A stretch of DNA of 9,208 nt from a bacterium (GTDB taxonomy: Bacteria > JACRDZ01 > JAJRWM01), in contig JAJRWM010000060.1 in NCBI GenBank assembly GCA_024276815.1, forward strand, positions 1 through 9,208, in the 5' to 3' direction. The number at the start of each line of letters is the position of its first letter. Within the stretch, counting starts at the first letter, position 1. This document shows positions 1-6,900 of the stretch, one piece after another. The notes under the pieces are model-generated. The model saw only the letters and a program-made list of their open reading frames with translations. It made no database searches and was not told the origin of the DNA. Both the position numbers and the translations under genes were made by a program.

Positions 1-2
1 CC

Positions 3-383
3 GTTAACCGCAATAACTTTAGCGGTAACAAAATCGATATTGAGACCGGCGACCACCAGTCTACCGACTACGAAAAATTCTTGCGCGCCAATCAGGATAA
101 AAGAGCGGAAAATATGGCCAGCCGCCGTAACCGGGCGCCCCGGCGTTTTTCGAGAACGGCCGGGGAAAAACCTCTGACCGGATTTATCGATGCCCGCTAT
201 AATTATTGGCACGAAAACCAGGGTCCGGTGGTAAATAAGAAAGATGACGCCAACCTGGCCAATATTATCGATTTTTATGATGTGCCCTACCGGAATTATG
301 ATGGTTTGGAATATTTGCAGGACAAGGTAGAGGTCTTACCGGCTTCGCCCAGCAAAATTGATATTGCCCTGGAGAGACCATGA
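3..383 (+). CDS. Right-handed parallel beta-helix protein, C-terminal part (gene runs off the window start)
   Basis: The reading frame is open from the first bases of the window to the TGA at 381-383, giving 126 residues, so the true start lies upstream. A TTG at 81 could be read as a start, but the codons before it (NRNNFSGNKIDIETG) look like a beta-helix rung with an asparagine ladder, so the protein continues upstream. A basic, probably disordered stretch follows (MASRRNRAPRRFSR). The C-terminal part has the ARYNYW motif and an acidic I.D..D region, common where NosD-like or pectate-lyase-like beta-helix proteins end their solenoid. The same layout recurs in the gene at 1518-2393 (NNYWG, then DKNDDK). 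Such solenoids usually bind or cleave polysaccharide, or act as scaffolds; no catalytic residues can be named from this fragment. Its stop overlaps the next start (ATGA at 380-383), indicating translational coupling. Beta-helix assignment is moderately sure; function unknown. Confidence 0.72.
   Translation, partial: VNRNNFSGNKIDIETGDHQSTDYEKFLRANQDKRAENMASRRNRAPRRFSRTAGEKPLTGFIDARYNYWHENQGPVVNKKDDANLANIIDFYDVPYRNYDGLEYLQDKVEVLPASPSKIDIALERP
371..376 (+). promoter_or_regulatory. Ribosome binding site for the lipoprotein gene
   Basis: GGAGAG lies just before the ATG at 380; the GGAG core is 5 bases from the start. It sits inside the 3' end of the preceding gene. It supports ATG 380 as the start and, with the ATGA overlap, coupled translation. 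Confidence 0.7.
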
Positions 384-1516
384 AGCGACTGCTCGCCACA
401 CTCATAAGCTTGACGATACTCCTTATCACCGGCTGCGCCTCGCCGCCGCCCAGAAAGGGCGGAACCTTTCGGGCCGTCCCGAAGGGAATGGGAATCGAGG
501 GGCGGGTAGTCTCCGACGGTGATTTACTGGAGAACGCCTACGTCTATGTTTACCGGGAGGTTAAGGACGGCTTTCGTACCCGGCCCTTCCGGATATCGGA
601 ACCGACCGGGTCAGACGGCGGCTACCGGCTGGACTTACCGCCCGGGCGATACTACGTACTGGCCCGTAAATACCAGAGCGGCAAAAAGCTCGGGCCTTTG
701 AAGCCGGGAGATTACTACGGCTACTACGGCGGCAACCCGATTGGGATTCGGGAGCCGGGGTTTTTGTGGGTGGGACTCAACACGGTAAAGGAAGCTGACA
801 TCCCGCCCGGGGTAACCTGGCAAGAGATTCCCTTGGACAGCGCGGCGGGACTCCGGGGCGTGGTTTACTACAACCGCCGGCCGGTTGAAAACGCCTATGT
901 CTACCTCTACCTGGATGAATCCGGCAACTTCAAAGGAGAAGCCTTCCAGGTTGCCCGGACCAATAAACAGGGGCAGTTCTATTTTTATACCCTGCCGGAA
1001 GGTTATTATTACGTCGTTGCCCGCCGGCGTAAAAGCGGGCAGCCGGCCGGTCCGGTGCAGGTCGGCGATCTCTACGCCTATTACGGGGGCAGCCCGGTTT
1101 TCGCCGCTCTCGATGAATTTACCTCCCTCCGAATTGACTGCATCTCCAAAGCGGCGGAAATCGGCAGGGAATCGCTTGCCTTTGAAGTTACGACCACAAA
1201 AATTGAAGGCCGGATCGTCGACAAAAAAGGGAAACCGCTGAGCGGGTTGTACGCTTTTGTATATCTTGATAAAAATATGAGCCATGGCCGGCCGCCCTAC
1301 CTGTCAAAAGAAACTCAACAAGATGGCCGTTTCATTCTTTATCTGCCAGCGGGGGGCACCTACTTTTTAGGCGCGAGAGACGCTTATGGCGACGCGCCCG
1401 GTCCGGGCGAGCTATACGGTCGCTATGAAGAAACTCCCGATCATTCGATAGTACTGGAGACCAATGAAACGAAGAAGAATATAACCCTGGTCGTGGAACC
1501 GATATTAGGATACTGA
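380..1516 (+). CDS. Lipoprotein with three tandem CarboxypepD_reg / Ig-like beta-sandwich repeats
   Basis: This 378-residue protein starts with a lipoprotein signal peptide: basic MKR, a hydrophobic core, then the lipobox ITGC with the acylated cysteine at residue 19. The +2 residue is Ala rather than Asp, so under the enterobacterial rule it would go to the outer membrane. The mature part is three copies of one module at about residues 38-121, 157-240 and 275-358. Each opens with G.(V/I)(V/Y), then an AYV(Y/F)(V/L)Y strand, a DG/QG turn, LP.G.Y(Y/F).(V/L).AR, and a G-rich end. Copies 1 and 2 end in GD.Y.YYGG.P; copy 3 is degenerate (GELYGRYEETP). This strand-turn pattern fits carboxypeptidase-regulatory-like (transthyretin/Cna-B-like) folds, which act as non-catalytic structural or carbohydrate-contact modules. 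It overlaps the upstream gene by 4 bases and is followed after 1 base by the next gene, so it is central to a beta-helix/lipoprotein operon. No enzymatic residues are visible. Fold class is fairly sure, role unknown. Confidence 0.85.
   Translation: MKRLLATLISLTILLITGCASPPPRKGGTFRAVPKGMGIEGRVVSDGDLLENAYVYVYREVKDGFRTRPFRISEPTGSDGGYRLDLPPGRYYVLARKYQSGKKLGPLKPGDYYGYYGGNPIGIREPGFLWVGLNTVKEADIPPGVTWQEIPLDSAAGLRGVVYYNRRPVENAYVYLYLDESGNFKGEAFQVARTNKQGQFYFYTLPEGYYYVVARRRKSGQPAGPVQVGDLYAYYGGSPVFAALDEFTSLRIDCISKAAEIGRESLAFEVTTTKIEGRIVDKKGKPLSGLYAFVYLDKNMSHGRPPYLSKETQQDGRFILYLPAGGTYFLGARDAYGDAPGPGELYGRYEETPDHSIVLETNETKKNITLVVEPILGY
491..1453 (+). repeat. Three tandem protein-level repeats within the lipoprotein gene
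   Basis: Three modules of about 84 codons occupy about 491-742, 848-1099 and 1202-1453. Copies 1 and 2 are clearly similar: ENAYVYVYRE vs ENAYVYLYLD; LPPGRYYVLARKYQSG vs LPEGYYYVVARRRKSG; GDYYGYYGGNP vs GDLYAYYGGSP. Copy 3 keeps the framework (LSGLYAFVYLD, LPAGGTYFLGAR, GELYGRYEETP) but has diverged. DNA similarity is low, so these are old duplications, not a recent array likely to recombine. Confidence 0.8.
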
Positions 1517-1517
1517 C

Positions 1518-2393
1518 ATGAGACGATTTTTCAACTTGGCTGTTTTCATATGTTTAATCTGTCTCAATCAATACGTTCAGGGCGCTGATCTTAAAAACGC
1601 GGCTGAACCGCGGCCTGATTTTTCCCGGGAGGTCATTGACGGAGAGGTCACCTGGAGCGGAGTCAAAAAAATCGGCGGTATCGTCGTGGTCAAAAAAGGC
1701 GCGCGGCTGAACATCAAACCGGGCACGAAAATCCTCTTCCCCAAGATTGATATCGACGGCGACTCGATAGGCGACTGCGAGATCATCGTCGAAGGGGCTC
1801 TGCTCGCCATAGGCACCAAAGAGCAGCCGATTATCTTTACCTCCGCTGAAGAATATCCTGATAAGCGGGACTGGAAATTTATCATGGTCAATTTCAGCAA
1901 GTTTACCAAGCTGGAATATTGTGTAATCGAATATGCTTTAAGCGGTATCCAGGTACACTTTTCGGCCGCCGAAATCCAGAACTGCCAACTGCGGCATAAT
2001 GAGGACGGGATGCGTTTCTCAACCGCGAAGGTCACACTGGAACACAATGACATTTATGATAATACCTATGGCCTCCGCTACGAGGAAAGAGGCAGCCAGT
2101 CCATAATCCGGAATAACAATATCACCAACAATGATTACGGCGTTTTCTGCGTCATCAGAAGCGAAGACCTCTCCCAGTTTCGCCATAATAATATCTATAA
2201 CAACCGTAAGTATAACCTGATGCTGGGAAACCGCCAGTCCCGGGACCTGACCATGCCCAACAACTACTGGGGCAGTAAATATCAGGGAAAAATCAACGCC
2301 ACTATCTTCGATAAAAACGATGATAAATCTCTCGGAAAAGTAACCACTTCCCCCTTCCTGAAAAAGCTCAATCCCAACGCCGGCGTCGAATGA
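1518..2393 (+). CDS. Secreted right-handed parallel beta-helix protein
   Basis: The 291-residue product begins with a Sec-type signal peptide (MRRFF, then a hydrophobic core to about residue 20; likely cleavage near VQG-AD). The two cysteines in the core are not in a lipobox, so it is probably soluble. Residues 40-110 hold an N-terminal beta segment (IVVVKKGARLNIKPGTKI, EGALLAIGTKEQPIIFTSA) typical of the cap and first coil of NosD/pectin-lyase-like solenoids. Residues 120-235 are short coils with Asn-rich turns (IQNCQLRHNEDGM, LEHNDIYDNTYGL, IRNNNITNNDYGV, FRHNNIYNNRKYN). The C-terminus is NNYWGSKYQ followed by an acidic DKNDDK stretch and a TTSPFLKKL end. AGGA at 1507-1510, 7 bases upstream, supports the ATG. 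It follows the lipoprotein stop by 1 base and converges on the export gene 22 bases downstream. It likely binds or organises polysaccharide or another surface polymer; no catalytic residues can be assigned. Confidence 0.85.
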   Translation: MRRFFNLAVFICLICLNQYVQGADLKNAAEPRPDFSREVIDGEVTWSGVKKIGGIVVVKKGARLNIKPGTKILFPKIDIDGDSIGDCEIIVEGALLAIGTKEQPIIFTSAEEYPDKRDWKFIMVNFSKFTKLEYCVIEYALSGIQVHFSAAEIQNCQLRHNEDGMRFSTAKVTLEHNDIYDNTYGLRYEERGSQSIIRNNNITNNDYGVFCVIRSEDLSQFRHNNIYNNRKYNLMLGNRQSRDLTMPNNYWGSKYQGKINATIFDKNDDKSLGKVTTSPFLKKLNPNAGVE

Positions 2394-2415
2394 ATCTGAC
2401 CCGCCAGCTTGGGCC

Positions 2416-3747
2416 TCATTTTTTGGCGTTGGTTTTGGCCTGTTCGGCGGCCAGGCTGATTGTGCCATAGGCGATCGCAACGGAAGACAAATCACGAATG
2501 ATAGTGACAAACTCTCTCCAGAAATGCTTCTTCCGACCAACAATAATGGTGTCCCAGTCATTCAAAATGGGTGATGATATTTTGCCTTTTATCACCTTGG
2601 CAAGATTTACAGGCACATGTGAATCCTGACCATTGGCATTCCGGCTGACAAGCGATGACGACCTTAAATTGCTTTCGATGGTGGGGCCGCCGGCCAAGGC
2701 AACCGCTTTCCAGATATTATCATCCGCTTCAATCATGTAACTCCCGGGCCGCAACACTTCACCGGCGACAAAGATAATCTTGTTCTTGGGGCGGCGGTTA
2801 GTCGAATATGGCCCGTCAATACTGGCCATGGGAACAGTGATTGTGTCACCAGGGTAAATGGGCGGGTTTCCCTTCAGATCGCCGTTTACCAGATAGCTGT
2901 TATGATCCACGACTTCCACCTGGTAATTGACCTTATCATTCTCCCTTTTGTGACGGATAATGCTGATATGCTCCAGATCGGCAATCTGGTTAGGCCCGCC
3001 GCCGGCAACCAGCAACGCCTCCACCAGATCGATTTGTTTTTTATCCTCAGGCAACAGATAATTTCCCGGCTTGAAAACCTCGCCCAGAATATGTATCACC
3101 TTGGCTTCCTCCTCCTCCCGGGTGGCGGTGGTATCATACACGGTTGCCTCAGGCTGAGCCGGTTTCGGGACTTGAGCCGGCACAAAAACGACATCGCCCG
3201 GTATCAGTTGCGGCAGAAGGGAGAAATCACCATTTTTGAGGAACTTGGCCACGTCCACGGTTATGATCTGCGGATTATCCTTATCACCCCTCAACACCCG
3301 CACTTCCGTTAACGCGGCTTGCGGCAGAGGCCCCCCGGCACGCAACAGAACTCCCATCATGTTGGGTATCGAGACGAATCCGTAAACGCCCGGCTGCTGC
3401 ACCATACCAAGAACGGAAACTCGGCGGCTGTTATATTTGAGAATATTTATTTTCACTTCGGGAGCGCCCCCGGAAATGAATTTTTGTAGCAAATTACTTA
3501 TTTTCAGGGACAAGCTGTCGGCCGTATTACCGCTGGCCTCAATAGCTTCCTGGATGGGAGGGAAAAGGATGAAACCGTCCAGAGCTACCTGCACCTGTTT
3601 ATCGAACTCAGTATTATTGACAACCCGGATCATCAGCTCATCAAGCGGCCCGATGATATATTCACCTTCTTCGGCGCTGTAAAGAGCAAACTGGGGGGCG
3701 ACCATGGTCAGAATCAGCAATAAAGCGATATATTTACGAAATTTCAA
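2416..3747 (-). CDS. Wza-type polysaccharide export protein with three SLBB domains
   Basis: The protein belongs to the Poly_export/SLBB outer-membrane polysaccharide export family, which forms the periplasmic and outer-membrane channel for capsule or exopolysaccharide. Numbering from the longer GTG start at 3759 (447 residues), the signal peptide ends near residue 29. A Poly_export domain spans about 32-110 (EYIIGPLDELMIRV, DGFILFPPIQ). SLBB domains span about 112-195 (VSVLGMVQQPGVYGF), 221-310 (IHILGEVFKPGNYLL) and 328-408 (IIFVAGEVLRPGSYMI), each ending in a GD(V/T)(V/I).VP-type strand or a variant (WDTIIVG). A final helix at 413-440 starts with an aromatic/basic patch (KHFWREF) and may be the membrane-crossing helix seen in Wza. 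There is no lipobox cysteine, unlike Wza. I chose TTG at 3747 over GTG 3759: GAGG lies 6 bases before the TTG, the GTG has no such site, and MKFRKYIALLLIL makes a standard signal peptide. No polymerase, flippase or Wzc-like gene is in the window. Family is sure; substrate unknown. Confidence 0.9.
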   Translation of the reverse strand: MKFRKYIALLLILTMVAPQFALYSAEEGEYIIGPLDELMIRVVNNTEFDKQVQVALDGFILFPPIQEAIEASGNTADSLSLKISNLLQKFISGGAPEVKINILKYNSRRVSVLGMVQQPGVYGFVSIPNMMGVLLRAGGPLPQAALTEVRVLRGDKDNPQIITVDVAKFLKNGDFSLLPQLIPGDVVFVPAQVPKPAQPEATVYDTTATREEEEAKVIHILGEVFKPGNYLLPEDKKQIDLVEALLVAGGGPNQIADLEHISIIRHKRENDKVNYQVEVVDHNSYLVNGDLKGNPPIYPGDTITVPMASIDGPYSTNRRPKNKIIFVAGEVLRPGSYMIEADDNIWKAVALAGGPTIESNLRSSSLVSRNANGQDSHVPVNLAKVIKGKISSPILNDWDTIIVGRKKHFWREFVTIIRDLSSVAIAYGTISLAAEQAKTNAKK

Positions 3748-3753
3748 GAGCAA

Positions 3754-3759
3754 CCTCAC
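3754..3759 (-). promoter_or_regulatory. Shine-Dalgarno GTGAGG that decides the export gene start
   Basis: On the minus strand GTGAGG is followed by six bases (TTGCTC) and then a TTG codon at 3747-3745. This is a good spacing for a ribosome site serving TTG. The GTG within the same hexamer is an alternative start only 12 bases longer, but it lacks its own purine-rich site. Confidence 0.55.
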
Positions 3760-3778
3760 TTATCTGTATTACACTATG

Positions 3779-3806
3779 TTTATACTCACGACATGTTTTT
3801 TGTCAA
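3779..3806 (-). promoter_or_regulatory. Sigma70-like promoter for the polysaccharide export gene
   Basis: Read on the minus strand, a perfect -35 box TTGACA (3806-3801) is followed after 16 bases by TATAAA (3784-3779), one mismatch from the TATAAT consensus. A start point near 3772 would leave a leader of about 25 bases before the TTG start at 3747. The fit to the consensus is very good and it is the strongest promoter visible in the window. Confidence 0.75.
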
Positions 3807-3819
3807 GCAATATTATCGA

Positions 3820-3835
3820 TTTCACAACAGTGAAA
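3820..3835. promoter_or_regulatory. Perfect palindrome, candidate operator between divergent promoters
   Basis: TTTCAC-AACA-GTGAAA is an uninterrupted 6+4+6 inverted repeat lying between the -35 boxes of the two divergent promoters and touching the proposed plus-strand -35. Symmetry and position fit a dimeric regulator that could control both genes. No regulator gene is nearby and the site does not match a motif I can name with confidence. Confidence 0.4.
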
Positions 3836-3863
3836 GACAAAGATAAATCTTCAGGATTATAAT
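3834..3863 (+). promoter_or_regulatory. Candidate sigma70-like promoter for the AsmA-like gene
   Basis: A perfect -10 hexamer TATAAT lies at 3858-3863. The best -35 at 3834-3839 is AAGACA (4 of 6 matches) with an 18-base spacer. Transcription would begin around 3870, leaving a leader of about 90 bases before ATG 3961. A second candidate is an extended -10, TGCTATCAT at 3927-3935, with no good -35, which would give a leader of about 20 bases. Confidence 0.5.
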
Positions 3864-3868
3864 AAATT

Positions 3869-3922
3869 CGGCTCAAAATGTAAATAGCCGTGAGCCGGAA
3901 AGCCAGGGCAACCGGCCCGCTG
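3869..3922 (+). promoter_or_regulatory. Structured 5' leader with competing hairpins
   Basis: CGGCTCA (3869-3875) pairs perfectly with TGAGCCG (3891-3897) around a 15-base loop. The same downstream arm overlaps GCCGG (3894-3898), which pairs with CCGGC (3912-3916). A third option pairs CAGGGC (3904-3909) with GCC and CTG (3915-3922), leaving a two-base bulge. The first two cannot form together because they share 3894-3897. The block begins at the proposed transcription start. No U-run follows the hairpins, so it is not a classical terminator. Whether it regulates is inference. Confidence 0.35.
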
Positions 3923-3960
3923 TTTGTGCTATCATTAACAAAAAAAGCTAAAGAGCGTTT

Positions 3961-6900
3961 ATGAAAACAAATAAGCCGAGTGAGATCGCGGAAACCGGCC
4001 CGGCCCCGGCTATCGCTGGCGGGCTTTACCGACTGAGCAGGTTCCTGGGCTTCTGTCTGCTCGTAATAATAATCCTGGCCGTTGCGGCGGTTTTCTCGCT
4101 AAAACTTTATGTCGTGACGCCGGCCTTTAAAAAACAGGTCATCAAGCAGGTCGAGAGCTTGCTCGGCGTCCAGGTCGAGTTGAAAAAGCTTAAGCTGAAA
4201 ATTTTTCAGGGCGTCAGCTTAACGGGTTTAGCAATCAAAGATAAAACCGGCTCGGACGCTGTCTTGGTTGATGAATTAATCCTGAAATACGATGTTTTCG
4301 CTCTCTTCAGGAAAAAACTGCGCCTGACCAGGATCACGGTTAATCATCCCCGCGTCAATCTCAGAGAAACAAGTCCCGGTAACTGGAACCTCGCCCGGTT
4401 AATGCCAGCGTCAGGAGGGAAAAAGCCGGCCGGGAAAAAACGGCCCGGTTTCATGTCGGTAAGCCTTGATGAGATAACGGTAAACGAGATCGAGATTAAG
4501 GTCGAAAAGAACGGGCGACTGACCCTTAAGGGAATCGACTTGATTATTAGCGATTTCACCTCGTCGAATCCAACCAATATTCAGGCCGGTTTATCCACCA
4601 CTAAAAAACAGAGCGGCTTCTTTCAGTACCTGCCGGCTGATCACAAAACTCCTGATATTGAAATACCCGGTTTTACTTTGACTTCAGAGATTTACGGCAG
4701 TAAAACGGGGAAAACGCTGACGGGCGGAATGTCCCTGGCCGTTGTTTCTTTGAAGATCGAAGGATATCCCTCCCTTAAAGGTAATCTTGAGTGGCAGGCT
4801 AAAGTAAATCCCGTGCGGAAACAAATTGACATTAAGAAGCTGGCTGTCAGCCTGGGTGAGTTCCTTGACCTGAAATTGTCGGGGAAAATGTCGTTTCCGG
4901 ATAGTCAGCCTCAGTGTGATTTGCGGATTAAAGAGATGAACGCTGACCTGTCGGCGTTGTTAGCGAAATTTGGCGAAGTCATCAGGGAAAAATGGTCGCA
5001 AATCATCCTGCCTTCCGTTACCAAGGGCAAGGTTAATCTTGCCGATTTTCAACTCGCTCTGGGGCTGACCCCGGATTATAAAATTAAAACCCTGCGGCCC
5101 TCCGGCCAGGTTGAGCTGAGCCTGGCGTCTTTGGCCTATCCGCCATACCAACTGGAACTGGAAGGATTCCATTCCCGGCTTGAATTTAAAGCCGCTGACG
5201 CTTCAACGACGTTAGTTAACCTGCGCTCCTCTGTTGAGCGGATCGAAGCTCAGGGACGGGAAGCGAAAGATTTCAACCTGACCGTCCGGACTGAACTGGA
5301 AGACCTGAAAATCCCCCGGGAAGTGGCGGCTGATATCCAGATCACGAATATCCTCGACGGTTCACTGGAAGTCGCCGCCGTTTACAACCCGGAAGAGGAT
5401 GAACTCAACGCCAACCTGACTGGCCGGGGATTCTCCTTGAGCCTGCTCAGCCGGAAACAGTTGAGCGGCGAGCTGTCTTTGGCCGGGCAACTGAAGATTA
5501 AACGAAAACAGTTTTTGAGCCAGGATTTAAAAATCGCTGTCAAGAACTTGACGGCGAAAGCGTTTAACGAACAAATGCAAAAGCAATCCAGGGGGGCTCT
5601 TCTAAACTTCGCTAAAAACCGCTCGTCGATGGATAGAGAAAAAACACCGCACTCCTCGCCCCCCCCCACACATCCATCGCGCGAGACGGCCAGCGCTAAA
5701 ACTTTGATTAGCCTGCGGCAAAAGAACGTTATGTATCCTAAAATGCCTCCTCAGGACCTGAACCTTCACTTGCTGGGCACGGTGGATTTAACAAAACAGA
5801 CCGCTGACCTGAAAAAAATCGATCTGACGCTGGGCAACTGGCTGGAGCTGAATTCCCAACTGCGCCTGAACGGTCGGAAACCCGGGAAAATATATCTCGA
5901 CAGCTTGCGGGCAAAAATTATCGGCGAAAAATTAAGCGACTACCTCCGAATTCTTTTCCCTCAGGGAACCAGGCTTGGCGGGGAGTACATTCTGACAGCG
6001 AACGGCTGGGCCGAAAATCTGCCGGCTTCAGGAGACTTGCGGCTTGACGCGGAGCTGCGGTGTGAAAAAGCGAGCCTGACCTTTAAAGATAAACCGGTAA
6101 CTATCAGCGGACTGGAAAACCGGTCGATAATCAAACTGCTTGGCGGCCAAGTGGACATAAACTCCAAGATGACCGTAAGGAAAACGGAGTATGAACGAAA
6201 CCGGGTGGACAACCTGGAGTTGGCCGGTCGTTTCCGGAAAAAAGATAAGCGGCTGTTTTTCTATCTGAACACCCTGAAAGCGGAAATCCAATCAGGCGTG
6301 ATTGCCGGAAGCGGTGAATTTTCCGGAGAAAAGCTGAAAGACCTGTACGCCGTCGGGAAAGTGAACCTCAAAAATATCGATCTGGCAGCCTTTAAAACCC
6401 AACAGCTCAAAGGCAAACTTGACGCCGGGCTGACGTTTGAAGGCGACTGGAACCAGTTGACCTTCAAGTTGGAAAACCGGATTAAGGGCTTCAGCAAGTG
6501 CTTCCTGGAAAAACGGACAACACCCCTGACGGTGAAAACCGGGCTGGGGGGAGTGGTTGATCTCATCAATGGCGGTGCCGAAATCAGGCGACTGCAAGTG
6601 GACGCTTTGCCGATTCTGAGCTTTAGCGGAAATTTCACGGCTGAACAATGGGGTAAAAAAATACCACTGGTTTCTTTTTCGTCAAATATTGAGCTGGCGG
6701 CCGCTCTGGACTGGAGCAAAGGGTTTATTCCGCGCCTTGAGAACTGGGAGCTTGGCGGCAAGGCCCGAATATCCGGCGGCGGGCGTCTGACTAATTTTAA
6801 GGAATGGCAGGGTGAGACTAACTTGCTGCTGGAACACGGCAAGGTCATAAACAACCCTCTCGCGCTGGCAATCAGGGGTGTTAATCTCGACGCCTTGTTG

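Noticed and set aside
81-383. Independent 100-residue gene starting at TTG 81
   Set aside because: The frame is open to the window edge and the upstream codons continue the beta-helix pattern, so TTG 81 is internal.
635-1285. Minus-strand open frame of 216 codons
   Set aside because: It lies opposite the triple-repeat lipoprotein, whose product is clearly a real repeat protein with a signal peptide; the minus-strand translation shows no coherent fold.
2377-2386. 10-base palindrome ACGCCGGCGT
   Set aside because: It lies within the 3' coding end of the beta-helix gene, has no following T-run on either strand and is explained by GC-rich codons.
2394-2430. Possible bidirectional terminator between the convergent genes
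   Set aside because: Only a 3-pair stem (CCC/GGG, 2400-2402 and 2411-2413) or a loose CGCCA/TGGCG pairing is available before or around the T6 at 2419-2424; too weak to call.
2019-2561. Minus-strand open frame of 180 codons across the convergent gene ends
   Set aside because: It overlaps two well-supported genes in other frames and its product looks like antisense of the beta-helix repeats.
3894-3922. Resemblance to a cyclic-di-GMP-I (GEMM) riboswitch from the AGGGCAACC string
   Set aside because: Only this short string resembles the class; the GACGCAAAGC-type core and second stem are absent.
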